Assembly: GCA_963678485.1 (NCBI GenBank) | Contig: OY782882.1 | Coordinates: forward strand, 558,001-622,000 | Origin: CALGYY01 sp963678485 | GTDB taxonomy: Bacteria > Bacteroidota > Bacteroidia > Bacteroidales > CAIWKO01 | DNA length: 64,000 nucleotides | Reading direction: 5' to 3' | Shown: positions 8,767-16,968 of the stretch, piece after piece | Position numbering within the stretch: the stretch's first letter is position 1 | Layout: the number at the start of each line of letters is the position of its first letter | The notes under the pieces: generated by a model | What the model was told of the DNA's origin: nothing | Seen by the model: only the letters and a program-made list of their open reading frames with translations | The model's database searches: none | Translations under genes and position numbers: made by a program

Positions 8767-10095
8767 ATGCGTAAACTGCTACTCCCCATTTTGTTGGTCC
8801 TTTTCTCTATTCAACTCTTTGCTCAGGGCAAATTGCTTACTGAAGAGGAACTTGCCGCATATCCAACCTATCGTAAACTCCAAAAAGCCCCAGTTGACAG
8901 CGTCTATAAAATCACCCTCGAAAATGTCGGTTTGATTCCTGACGATTTCGATAAATGGGTAAACCTTCAAAAACTCTGTTTATTTGGAAATGATTGGGAT
9001 TATGACCTGTACTCATTGCCAGGCTATTTCTACAATTTTAATAACTTAACACATCTTAGTATATCAAATACGGATATTGGAACATTAGGTGCAAACGTTA
9101 AGAACTTCACTCAGCTACAAAGCCTGAATGTGGCAAATAACCAATTGCTTACTCTTCCAAAAACGATCAGCACTCTTGAAAACCTCCGCGAACTGGTCAT
9201 TGATAACAATATCGACCGTATCCCGGAAATCCCTTCGCTTGAATCGCTAAGTATCTATTTCGAAACCAATGTGGGAGATGATAGTGGATCAATTCCAGAA
9301 GGTATAGGAAGTCTGTCAAAAGTGAAGACACTCTATTTAAATGCTGAAAATACGTTCATCGATATTTCAGCCATGATAGACATTGTAAAAACCTTACCAG
9401 CACTGGAAACCCTAACGTATATCGATCCGAATATGGAAGAGATGGATATTCGCGCACTCACCGGCATTAAAAAACTCAAAGAACTGAATCTTCCATCAGT
9501 TATGGCTGAGCCTGAGGTTTTCGCCGGATTTGCCAATTTACAGCGATTTTCGTTTGGAAAATATTTGGAAAACAATCCTGCGAAAAGAGAAAAATTTTGG
9601 AATACCCTTATTGGGTTCAAAAACCTTGAAGAAGTCACAACTACTTTCGCAATTTCTGATACTCAATATTACAGAAAGCTAAAAAAACTGAATATTGTCC
9701 TCAATCTCGACGGTGGTGGTCTTGAAGCACAATTTGCAGCATTGAAAAATATGCCTACACTAAATGCCGTTGAGTTGCCACGATCATCAACCATTCCCCG
9801 TAACATGGGCGAAATGGCTACCATGAAAGAAATTGATGTTACCGAGCTTTACGGAGTAGATCCTTCGGATATTTTCGGTTATCTAATGCTAGTGCCCTCG
9901 CTTGAGAAAATCACAGTATCCAATGATCAGTTCACTGTGTTTCCTCCTGAGACGGTAAAATTGGTTCGTATTAAAGAAATGGTAATTTACAATATTCAAC
10001 ATGGGACATTTCAGCCAATTTCTGAAAAGGAAAAAGCCAGAGCAAAAAAGCTGCTACCCAATTGTAAATTCACATATATCGAAATGTTCGAATAA
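8767..10095 (+). CDS. Secreted leucine-rich-repeat protein
   Basis: A 442-residue protein with a clear signal peptide (LLLPILLVLFSIQLFAQ). The mature part has irregular leucine-rich repeats, for example FNNLTHLSISNTDIGTLG, FTQLQSLNVANNQLLTLP and LENLRELVIDNN, spaced by about 23 residues. Repeats become less regular toward the C-terminus, and there is no sorting domain or lipobox. Leucine-rich repeats usually bind proteins, so this may be a periplasmic or surface binding protein; no ligand can be inferred. The gene ends at a shared bidirectional terminator facing the T9SS protein gene. Confidence 0.75.
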   Translation: MRKLLLPILLVLFSIQLFAQGKLLTEEELAAYPTYRKLQKAPVDSVYKITLENVGLIPDDFDKWVNLQKLCLFGNDWDYDLYSLPGYFYNFNNLTHLSISNTDIGTLGANVKNFTQLQSLNVANNQLLTLPKTISTLENLRELVIDNNIDRIPEIPSLESLSIYFETNVGDDSGSIPEGIGSLSKVKTLYLNAENTFIDISAMIDIVKTLPALETLTYIDPNMEEMDIRALTGIKKLKELNLPSVMAEPEVFAGFANLQRFSFGKYLENNPAKREKFWNTLIGFKNLEEVTTTFAISDTQYYRKLKKLNIVLNLDGGGLEAQFAALKNMPTLNAVELPRSSTIPRNMGEMATMKEIDVTELYGVDPSDIFGYLMLVPSLEKITVSNDQFTVFPPETVKLVRIKEMVIYNIQHGTFQPISEKEKARAKKLLPNCKFTYIEMFE

Positions 10096-10100
10096 AAAAA

Positions 10101-10129
10101 AAGCCGGTGAGATTCACCGGCTTTTTTTT
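10101..10129. terminator. Bidirectional terminator between convergent genes
   Basis: Perfect stem AAGCCGGTGA/TCACCGGCTT with loop GAT, flanked by A-runs on the left and T-runs on the right. It can end the leucine-rich-repeat transcript on the plus strand and the T9SS protein transcript on the minus strand. Confidence 0.9.
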
Positions 10130-10140
10130 ATGTTAGCAGA

Positions 10141-11727
10141 CTAGCGTCTGATAATAAATTTTCCATCAGTGAACTTTCCGTTGGTAGAAACACGAATATA
10201 GTACAGACCATCGGCCATACCTGACAAATCAATGGTGATGAGTCCCTGACTTGCAGTTGCAGTATAGACCATATTTCCATTTGAATTGTAAATATATATG
10301 GCTTCTGCAACTGATGCAGATTGGATATTCAGTACACTGGAGGCAGGACTAGGCCAGATCTCCATATTGTTTTGATTATCCAATGCCGTAATACCAGCGG
10401 TATTAATTACATGTATTGTATCGGTATAGGTGCTGGTGCAGCTTCCATCGCCGGCTTCCAGCGTTACATAAAAATCTCCGGTTGTTGTGAAAGTGTAGGA
10501 AGGATTCTGTGTGGTAGAACTGCTGGTTCCATTAAAGCTCCAATCCCAGGTGGTTGGAGTACCCGTGGTCATATCAGTAAAATCAAGCTGTCCGGACACA
10601 TTTAGATCAACAATATGTGTAGGTACTGAAAAGCTAGCTGTAAAACTGGCACAAGGATCAACAATAAAATCGTTTCCATGATAGTAGTACATTCCACCAG
10701 TTGTGGCGTCAGTATTGAAAGCACCGACCCATCCATGTTTTGCATCAACAAAATCAACAGCTAAAAACTGCGCAGTGTCTGATCCAGTAACATTATCCCA
10801 AATAGCACCATCATCAGTACTGTATGAAATACCACTGAAAGCATTTGTAAGATCGGCACCCACTGAGATATAGGATGCAGCTGTCCCCGGAATATATGTA
10901 AAATCATTTCCATAGAAGTTTCCAAGTGGGGAGTGCAAGGTCCAGGTGCTTCCGCCATCCACCGTTTGGTAAGATGTATAAGGGCTTTCATTCATCTTAA
11001 CGATTCCGCAATTAATGCTACGCATGCTTATTTGCAACTGATTTGCTGTATTAGGAGTTGCTGCAACAGTCCAATGATAACCACGATCGATTGATTTGTA
11101 AACACGACCTTTCCCTGTTGTGAACCATACATAATCCCCAACCACTGAATATAAACCTACCGTTCCCCATTCGCTGGCAAGATTTGCAGGAATGTCGGCC
11201 TGAGGCACGCGCGTCCATGTGGTACCGCCATCTGTGGTGGTATAGATTTCAAAATATCCACCATTGGGATCGCCCATGCAAAAGCCATTATTTTCATCCC
11301 AGAAATGAACTACATTAGGAAAACCTGAAGGTGCGGAAAATACCGCTGTTGACTGCGGAGTCCATGTTGCACCACCATCAGCAGTGTAGAGGATAGTACC
11401 ACCACCTGCTGGATTCCATGCTGGCACCCATGCTTTAAGATCACTAACGGCACAAATCATTGAAAGTCCCCAACCGGAATAACCTGAAATCGCTCCAGGG
11501 GTCCATGTGGTGCCACCGTTAGTTGTGCGGGTGAATTCCTGAATCTCAGGTGCGCCTGATGTAGATCCGTCGTAGGCGGTTGCCCAAACGATATTAGTGT
11601 CAACAGCACTTATGAAGCGAATTCCTCGAGATGCTGCAGTAAAGGCCGTTGCTTGCTCAGTCCATTGCGCCTGACTGGCAAAGAATAGCCCACAGAAAAG
11701 TAAAACAAATAGTAAATGCTTTTTCAT
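10141..11727 (-). CDS. T9SS-exported BNR/YCF48-like and PKD protein
   Basis: A 528-residue exported protein. The start at MKKHLLFVLLF gives a signal peptide ending ASQAQ and lies just downstream of a TATCTTTG element. The body has repeated DGGxTWT motifs (TTNGGTTWTP, TADGGATWTP, TTDGGTTWTR, TVDGGSTWTL) typical of sialidase-like BNR/photosystem-stability-factor beta-propellers. A PKD domain follows (WDWSFNGTSSS, YTFTTTGDFYVTLEAG). The C-terminal ~80 residues are a type A sorting domain, with EIWPSPASSVLNIQ, GLYYIRV and a final KFIIRR. Such cargo crosses the outer membrane through the type IX system and is attached to or released from the surface. A function in adhesion or binding is plausible but unproven. 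Confidence 0.88.
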   Translation of the reverse strand: MKKHLLFVLLFCGLFFASQAQWTEQATAFTAASRGIRFISAVDTNIVWATAYDGSTSGAPEIQEFTRTTNGGTTWTPGAISGYSGWGLSMICAVSDLKAWVPAWNPAGGGTILYTADGGATWTPQSTAVFSAPSGFPNVVHFWDENNGFCMGDPNGGYFEIYTTTDGGTTWTRVPQADIPANLASEWGTVGLYSVVGDYVWFTTGKGRVYKSIDRGYHWTVAATPNTANQLQISMRSINCGIVKMNESPYTSYQTVDGGSTWTLHSPLGNFYGNDFTYIPGTAASYISVGADLTNAFSGISYSTDDGAIWDNVTGSDTAQFLAVDFVDAKHGWVGAFNTDATTGGMYYYHGNDFIVDPCASFTASFSVPTHIVDLNVSGQLDFTDMTTGTPTTWDWSFNGTSSSTTQNPSYTFTTTGDFYVTLEAGDGSCTSTYTDTIHVINTAGITALDNQNNMEIWPSPASSVLNIQSASVAEAIYIYNSNGNMVYTATASQGLITIDLSGMADGLYYIRVSTNGKFTDGKFIIRR

Positions 11728-11751
11728 ACATCGGATTTTTTTGGTTAGACT

Positions 11752-11759
11752 CAAAGATA
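11752..11759 (-). promoter_or_regulatory. -7 promoter element TATCTTTG for the T9SS cargo gene
   Basis: The plus strand reads CAAAGATA, an exact reverse TAnnTTTG. It lies 24 bases upstream of the chosen ATG at 11727 and so excludes the longer in-frame start at 11754. Confidence 0.7.
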
Positions 11760-11833
11760 CAATTTATCGCAGTAATGAAGAGCATCAATGATGAATACTT
11801 ATTCACGGAGTTATTCAACAAAATCAAAATCCG

Positions 11834-11841
11834 TATCTTTG
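11834..11841 (+). promoter_or_regulatory. -7 promoter element TATCTTTG for the PLP enzyme gene
   Basis: Exact TAnnTTTG match. The ATG at 11869 lies 27 bases beyond it; upstream in-frame ATGs would precede the transcript start, so 11869 is taken as the start. Confidence 0.7.
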
Positions 11842-11868
11842 TGCCCGAAACGCATAAAATCAATACTC

Positions 11869-13338
11869 ATGATACAACTTATCGACAGCGTAGTAAATGA
11901 AGAAGTTCTGGCTAAAGCCGTGAAGCATTACAAAGCAAAAGGCATTATCCTTCCAACATTTAAGCAAATGCAAAATCCCGATCTTATTCCTGGCAAGGTT
12001 AAGGATCAATTAAAGAACATCGGATTGTGGGATCTGCATCCGCTCAATTTATTCCGTATCTCATGGAAGAACGAGCCCAAAGCTAAAGGTGGATTATATG
12101 GAGATGTTAACTACTTAGAACTTCCTAAAGCGCTGACCGGCGTTGATGCACGCATTGTTTTGTTGTTGGGAAAATATTTTCCAACCGGCGCACATAAAGT
12201 TGGTGCTGCCTATGGCTGTCTAGCTCCTCGTATTATTACCGGTCAATTTGATCCTACCTACCATAAGGCCGTTTGGCCATCCACCGGAAATTATTGCCGC
12301 GGTGGCGCCTTTGATTCTTATCTGATGGATGTCACTGCAGTGGCCATTCTTCCTGAAGAAATGAGCCGTGAACGTTTTGAATGGTTAAAAGAAATCGGTG
12401 CTGAAGTGATTGCAACCCCTGGTTGTGAATCAAACGTAAAAGAAATCTATGATAAATGCTGGGATATTCGCCGTAATCGTAAGGATTGCGTTATCTTTAA
12501 TCAATTCGACGAATTTGGAAATCCTTGCTGGCATTACCATGTTACCGGACATGCCATTGAAGAAGTAGTAAAAAAGATACAAGGAACAAATGGTTCTCTC
12601 GCAGGCTATGTTTCAGCAACCGGATCAGCAGGAACTATTGCTGCTGGTGACTATTTACGCACATTATGGCCTCATATGAAAGTTGGTGCCTCTGAAGCTT
12701 TGCAGTGTCCAACCTTATTACGTAATGGCTTCGGCGGTCACCGCATCGAAGGTATTGGCGATAAACACGTGCCTTGGGTTCACAATGTAAAAAATACCGA
12801 CGCGGTAATTGCTATTGATGATGAAGATTGCATGCGCATTTTAAGATTGTTTAATGACAAGAAAGGGATTGAGTTTTTGAAATCTGAAGGACTGGATGCC
12901 GATCTCATCAGCAAACTGCCTTTACTCGGCATTTCTGGCATTGGCAACACTTTATCAGCGATTAAAATGGCTAAGCATTATGAAATGACTTCTGATGATA
13001 TCATTGTCACAATCGCCACCGATTCTGCAGAAATGTATGGCTCGCGTATCGAAGAACTCAATGCTGAACGTGGCGCATACTCGACCAATCAGGCCTTACG
13101 CGATTTCGAGAAATGCATCAACGGCACTGGCAGCGACAACATGAAAGAACTCACCTACGACGATCGTAAAGCCATCCATAACCTTAAATACTTTACCTGG
13201 GTGGAACAACAGGCCAAGGAAATTGAAGACCTCAATCAATTGTGGTACGACCGTAAGCTGTGGCCTTCCATCTTCGATCAGGTATACAAATGGGATGAGA
13301 TGATTGAAGAATTCAATGCAAGAGTTGCCGGAGAATAA
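11869..13338 (+). CDS. Fold-type-II PLP-dependent enzyme with a TrpB-like lysine motif
   Basis: A 489-residue cytoplasmic protein of the cysteine synthase/tryptophan synthase beta superfamily. The segment FPTGAHKVGAAYG places the presumed PLP lysine at K110; the GAHK order resembles tryptophan synthase beta rather than the SVKDR type of cysteine synthase. STGNYCRGGAF would be the substrate-carboxylate loop, and SATGSAGTIAAGDYL the phosphate-binding glycine loop. It is longer than cysteine synthase (~310) and lacks the usual TrpB ending. Homologues are generally named only PLP-dependent protein subunit beta, and I cannot assign a reaction. It has its own promoter and precedes a small membrane protein gene by 17 bp. 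Confidence 0.75.
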   Translation: MIQLIDSVVNEEVLAKAVKHYKAKGIILPTFKQMQNPDLIPGKVKDQLKNIGLWDLHPLNLFRISWKNEPKAKGGLYGDVNYLELPKALTGVDARIVLLLGKYFPTGAHKVGAAYGCLAPRIITGQFDPTYHKAVWPSTGNYCRGGAFDSYLMDVTAVAILPEEMSRERFEWLKEIGAEVIATPGCESNVKEIYDKCWDIRRNRKDCVIFNQFDEFGNPCWHYHVTGHAIEEVVKKIQGTNGSLAGYVSATGSAGTIAAGDYLRTLWPHMKVGASEALQCPTLLRNGFGGHRIEGIGDKHVPWVHNVKNTDAVIAIDDEDCMRILRLFNDKKGIEFLKSEGLDADLISKLPLLGISGIGNTLSAIKMAKHYEMTSDDIIVTIATDSAEMYGSRIEELNAERGAYSTNQALRDFEKCINGTGSDNMKELTYDDRKAIHNLKYFTWVEQQAKEIEDLNQLWYDRKLWPSIFDQVYKWDEMIEEFNARVAGE

Positions 13339-13355
13339 TTTTCTATTTTCGATAA

Positions 13356-13850
13356 ATGATGACAGAAGATAATACAACAATGCCCGAAAGCATTGTAAAT
13401 TCTGCTAAAAGACCCGCTGTTGTTATCGTTCTGGCTTTACTCATGTTTCTACTAGCTACTGGCGGATTCTATGGTGCGTATATGTTGCTTACCGACATCA
13501 GTGGCTCACAGTTGGGTGTGACGTCCGCAATGTTGGATCACTTGCCCATCAACACCTTTCTTATCCCCGGACTGGTACTTTTATTTTTCATGGGAATTAT
13601 TCCAATGATAACTGCTTTGGGATTACTACGTAAAAATCTTTTCCCATCCTTCCAGCGTTTTAGTCTGCTAAAAAAATACAACTGGGCTTATTGTTCAAGT
13701 CTGTTTATAGGATTCTTTCTAATTGGATGGACCATCGGTGAAATCATATTATGGGGAGTGAATGGCTTAAGCGTCATTTACCTTATATGGGGAGTAATGA
13801 TTTTATTGATGTGCATCATTCCGAAACTACGTAAGTATTTTTCTATTTAA
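13356..13850 (+). CDS. Four-helix membrane protein, unknown function
   Basis: A 164-residue protein with about four transmembrane helices (roughly residues 20-48, 69-91, 108-132 and 135-155) and short charged loops. It has no recognisable family motif. It begins 17 bp after the PLP enzyme gene on the same strand and is followed at once by a terminator, so the two are likely one transcript. Whether it is functionally linked to that enzyme is unknown. Confidence 0.65.
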   Translation: MMTEDNTTMPESIVNSAKRPAVVIVLALLMFLLATGGFYGAYMLLTDISGSQLGVTSAMLDHLPINTFLIPGLVLLFFMGIIPMITALGLLRKNLFPSFQRFSLLKKYNWAYCSSLFIGFFLIGWTIGEIILWGVNGLSVIYLIWGVMILLMCIIPKLRKYFSI

Positions 13851-13852
13851 GG

Positions 13853-13888
13853 AAAAAAAAATGTCGGCCTTCAGCCGACATTTTTTTA
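13853..13888. terminator. Bidirectional terminator
   Basis: Perfect stem ATGTCGGC/GCCGACAT with a 4-5 base loop, flanked by eight A and seven T. It closes the PLP enzyme/membrane protein transcript and can also end the convergent WG-repeat gene. Confidence 0.9.
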
Positions 13889-13947
13889 TCTAAATAATTC
13901 AAGGTTGTGTATTGCTTTCTGTAATTGCAATACAATTGGTGCGATAA

Positions 13948-15033
13948 TTATTTCGAAAAATCTTCAAGATCATCAAACTGTGGATTTACGACAATACTGC
14001 CTGTTTTGTCAATGAAACCCCACTTGGTTGCGCGGCGAATGCGGGCAAGATCATGACAAAAATCTCTAGCTCCTTCGAACTGTGGATTGATCGTGTACTT
14101 GCCATCTTTGTCAATATATCCCCAGCTTACACCTGTGCGAACCAAGGCTAATCCTTCTTTGAAATCGTTTGCATTCGCAAATTGAGGATTGATTTTGTAG
14201 GTTCCTTTAATGTCGATGTATCCCCAGGAAGCACCAAGGCGTACACGGGCTAATCCATTATCAAAATCTTCTGCATTGTCGAATTGCGGATTTATGCTCC
14301 AAACACCTTTAGTATCGATGTATCCCCACTGCTTTCCTTTGCGGGCAGCTGCCAGTCCGCCTTCAAAATCACTAACGGCATCAAATTGTGGATTGATAAC
14401 ATAAGTTCCTTTGATGTCGATAAAGCCCCATGTAATGCCTAATCGAACGCGGGCAAAGCCACCATGAAAATCTTCAGCACCGGCAAATTGAGGATTGATT
14501 GTCCATGTCCCTTTAGTGTCAATGTAACCCCAAACCTTTGCTTTGCGTGCACGGGCCAGGCCTTCAGAGAAATCAAAAAGTGCATCGAATTGAGGATTGA
14601 TGGTAAATGAACCTGTTTTGTCTATGAAACCCCATACCAAGCCCTTGCGTACACGGGCCAATCCGTTATGAAAGTCTTCAGCATCGTCGAACTGCGGATT
14701 AATAACAAAGGTTCCCTTAGTATCAATATAACCCCATTGCTTGAACTTCTTTACGCGAGCTAATCCCTCGCTGAAGTCTTCAGCGCCTTCGAACTGAGGA
14801 TTGATAGCATAGGTTCCTTTACTATCGATATATCCCCACGCCATTCCCTTTTTTACACGTGCCATTCCATTATGGAAATCCTTTGCACCTTCAAATTGCG
14901 GATTAATAGCCCAGGTGCCTTTTTTATCAACATAACCCCACACCTTTCCAAGGCGCGCTGCAGCCATATATTCCTGTGCAGTTGCTGCACTAAAAATCAT
15001 TAGTGCAATCAGAAAAAAATATACTTTTTTCAT
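13948..15033 (-). CDS. Exported WG-repeat protein, ten repeats
   Basis: A 361-residue protein with signal peptide MKKVYFFLIALMIFSAATAQ, then ten tandem 34-residue WG repeats. The consensus is WGYIDxKGTxxINPQF followed by xxAxDFxxGLARVRKGxx; the first unit starts WGYVDKKG and the last WGFIDKTG. Nothing else is present, so it is a pure repeat protein, probably a beta-rich fold in the periplasm or outer membrane. WG repeats (KWG family) are common in Bacteroidetes and have no established activity. The start is set by the signal peptide and by the TACCTTTG element at 15061; an upstream in-frame ATG would fall inside the untranslated leader. Confidence 0.85.
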   Translation of the reverse strand: MKKVYFFLIALMIFSAATAQEYMAAARLGKVWGYVDKKGTWAINPQFEGAKDFHNGMARVKKGMAWGYIDSKGTYAINPQFEGAEDFSEGLARVKKFKQWGYIDTKGTFVINPQFDDAEDFHNGLARVRKGLVWGFIDKTGSFTINPQFDALFDFSEGLARARKAKVWGYIDTKGTWTINPQFAGAEDFHGGFARVRLGITWGFIDIKGTYVINPQFDAVSDFEGGLAAARKGKQWGYIDTKGVWSINPQFDNAEDFDNGLARVRLGASWGYIDIKGTYKINPQFANANDFKEGLALVRTGVSWGYIDKDGKYTINPQFEGARDFCHDLARIRRATKWGFIDKTGSIVVNPQFDDLEDFSK

Positions 15034-15060
15034 AGATACGTTTTTTTTTGAATTTGAGTG

Positions 15061-15068
15061 CAAAGGTA
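15061..15068 (-). promoter_or_regulatory. -7 promoter element TACCTTTG for the WG-repeat gene
   Basis: The plus strand reads CAAAGGTA, an exact reverse TAnnTTTG, 27 bases upstream of the ATG at 15033. Confidence 0.7.
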
Positions 15069-15154
15069 CGAAATACCGTTAAAATTTTGCAAATAATTAT
15101 TGTCCCGAGTGACATAATGCACACGGCGAAAGAAATTTAACTTCTAAATGAGTA

Positions 15155-15658
15155 TTAAACTTTGTATTTGAAAGTCACTGCAGCCAGCTCTGCATTGGCT
15201 TTTATAATTTTATTTTTAAGATCCTTTTTAAAGGCAAGGATTTTTTTCTGCATTGCATCATCTCCGGTTCCAAGAATTTGCGCTGCAAGAATCGCGGCGT
15301 TTCTTGCACCATTGATTGCAACCGTTGCAACTGGAATTCCAGGAGGCATCTGCAACATGGCGAGTATGCTATCCAGCCCGGCAAGACTGGCCTTAATAGG
15401 CACACCAATCACAGGTAGTGGTGTCATTGCAGCAATCACGCCTGGTAAATGAGCAGCCATTCCTGCCCCTGCAATGATTACTTTAATGCCACGCTGATGG
15501 GCATTTTTAGCAAATTCCATCACTTCATCAGGTGTGCGGTGGGCCGAAAGGGCATTCATTTCAAAAGGAATCCCGGTCTCATCCAGGAATTTAGCTGCAT
15601 CTTCCATAATAGGCAGATCGGAGGTGCTGCCCATAATAATACTAACAAGAGGCTTCAT
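15155..15658 (-). CDS. purE: 5-(carboxyamino)imidazole ribonucleotide mutase (PurE class I)
   Basis: Converts N5-CAIR to CAIR in purine synthesis. The 167-residue protein has the class I PurE signatures: IMGSTSDLPIMEDAA near the N-terminus, SAHRTPDEVMEFA around the active-site His, and AGAGMAAHLPGVIAAMTPLPVIGVP (given in two parts: the GAGMAAHLPG loop and the TPLPVIGVP strand). The start at MKPLVSII is chosen because a TATTTTTG element lies 20 bases upstream, within the longer frame. It is transcribed away from hpt, another purine gene, across a 113 bp divergent region. Confidence 0.93.
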   Translation of the reverse strand: MKPLVSIIMGSTSDLPIMEDAAKFLDETGIPFEMNALSAHRTPDEVMEFAKNAHQRGIKVIIAGAGMAAHLPGVIAAMTPLPVIGVPIKASLAGLDSILAMLQMPPGIPVATVAINGARNAAILAAQILGTGDDAMQKKILAFKKDLKNKIIKANAELAAVTFKYKV

Positions 15659-15678
15659 AAGGATTATTTGTTTACGTG

Positions 15679-15686
15679 CAAAAATA
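15679..15686 (-). promoter_or_regulatory. -7 promoter element TATTTTTG for purE
   Basis: The plus strand reads CAAAAATA. It is 20 bases upstream of the purE ATG and sets that start. Confidence 0.65.
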
Positions 15687-15771
15687 ATTATTTTATCCGG
15701 TCTGCCTGAATAAGGTTTTGTATATTCGCTGTTCAAAGAAATCAAAGACCTGCTTTTTTTAAAAATACCTT

Positions 15772-16308
15772 ATGCAGAACGTTACATTAAAAGATAAGAC
15801 TTTTTCCTTATCGATGCCTGCCTCTGAGATTCAAGAGGCTGTAGACCGCCTGGCAAATGAACTTAATCGCGACATCAAAGACAATACACCGCTTTTTTTG
15901 GTAATTCTTAACGGGTCCTTCATGTTTGCTGGCGACCTGCTCAAGAAAATCAACTTCAATTGTGAAGTGTCGTTTGTAAAAATGGCTTCATACAGTGGTG
16001 ATCATACCACCGGGACTGTGAAAAAACTTATCGGAATCAACGAAGAGATTACAGGTCGGCACATAATCATTGTTGAAGACATCATCGATTCAGGGATTAC
16101 CATGGAACATATGTTTGAACAATTAAATGAGCTCAAACCTGCGTCCGTGAAAGTGGTAACATTCCTTTTCAAACCAGCCGCTTTTCAAAAGTCTTTCCAT
16201 ATAGATTATGTCGGTATTCGTATTCCGAATGATTTTATTGTCGGGTATGGCCTCGATTATGACGGACTAGGAAGAAACCTTGCAGATATTTATAAAATTG
16301 TAGAATAA
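15772..16308 (+). CDS. hpt: Hypoxanthine phosphoribosyltransferase
   Basis: Salvages hypoxanthine (and often guanine) to nucleotides with PRPP. The 178-residue protein carries LVILNGSFMFAGDLLKKI, the SYSGDHTTGTVK flexible-loop region, and the PRPP-binding VEDIIDSGITM motif, followed by the VGYGLDYDG base-recognition segment. Length is standard for the family. It is followed after 33 bp by adk, so purine salvage and adenylate interconversion are probably co-expressed. Confidence 0.93.
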   Translation: MQNVTLKDKTFSLSMPASEIQEAVDRLANELNRDIKDNTPLFLVILNGSFMFAGDLLKKINFNCEVSFVKMASYSGDHTTGTVKKLIGINEEITGRHIIIVEDIIDSGITMEHMFEQLNELKPASVKVVTFLFKPAAFQKSFHIDYVGIRIPNDFIVGYGLDYDGLGRNLADIYKIVE

Positions 16309-16341
16309 TTCCCCTATTGTTTATTTTAATAATATTATAAC

Positions 16342-16923
16342 ATGTTAAATATTGTTTTATTTGGCGCTCCGGGCACTGGCAAAGGAACCCAGTCGGCTCT
16401 GATCATTGAAAAGTACCATATGGTGCATTTATCAACAGGCGATCTTTTGCGCGCAGCAATCGCAGAAGGCAGCCCAATGGGTCTCGAGGCTAAAAAATAT
16501 ATTGATCAGGGATTATTGGTCCCCGATGATGTTATTTTACGCGAAGTACAGAGTACGATGCTAAAGAATACTCAATCCAAAGGCTTTGTATTCGACGGTT
16601 TTCCTCGCACTATCGCGCAGGCCGAAGCACTCGATCGCATGTTAGCTGAAAAGAATACGCCGATTCAGATGATTATTTATTTGGAAGTTGGCGAAGAGGA
16701 ATTGTATAAAAGAATTTTACATCGCTCTCAGATTTCCGGACGAACCGATGATAATGAAGAAACGATTCGCAAAAGAATCGCTGTATATGAAAGTCAAACC
16801 TTTCCATTAATTGATTATTATGATGCTCAGGGCAAAGTGATTCGCATTGATGGAATGCATACTATAGATCAGGTGTTTGTTGAAATTCAAAAGAGCATCG
16901 ACGATTATCTGAGCAAGAAATAA
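16342..16923 (+). CDS. adk: Adenylate kinase (short-lid type)
   Basis: Interconverts ATP+AMP and 2 ADP. The 193-residue protein starts with the P-loop FGAPGTGKGTQ (residues 7-17), then the AMP-site LSTGDLLRAAI, FDGFPRT and the lid-flanking arginines in RILHRSQISGRTDDNEETIRKR. The lid is short and has no zinc cysteines, unlike the long-lid enzyme of E. coli; this form is common in Bacteroidetes. It lies between hpt (33 bp upstream) and obg (45 bp downstream). Confidence 0.93.
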   Translation: MLNIVLFGAPGTGKGTQSALIIEKYHMVHLSTGDLLRAAIAEGSPMGLEAKKYIDQGLLVPDDVILREVQSTMLKNTQSKGFVFDGFPRTIAQAEALDRMLAEKNTPIQMIIYLEVGEEELYKRILHRSQISGRTDDNEETIRKRIAVYESQTFPLIDYYDAQGKVIRIDGMHTIDQVFVEIQKSIDDYLSKK

Positions 16924-16958
16924 TAAAAGTGCTGTCACGCACGGTTCAAGAATTTACC

Positions 16959-16964
16959 AGGAGG
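16959..16964 (+). promoter_or_regulatory. Consensus Shine-Dalgarno site of obg
   Basis: AGGAGG sits four bases before the obg ATG. Most genes in this window lack such a site, so it suggests efficient, SD-driven translation of this essential GTPase. Confidence 0.75.
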
Positions 16965-16968
16965 AAAA

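Noticed and set aside
13948..15033. Regular DNA repeats (102 bp) as a possible non-coding array
   Set aside because: The frame is intact through all units and encodes WG repeats with a signal peptide, so the periodicity is from the protein.
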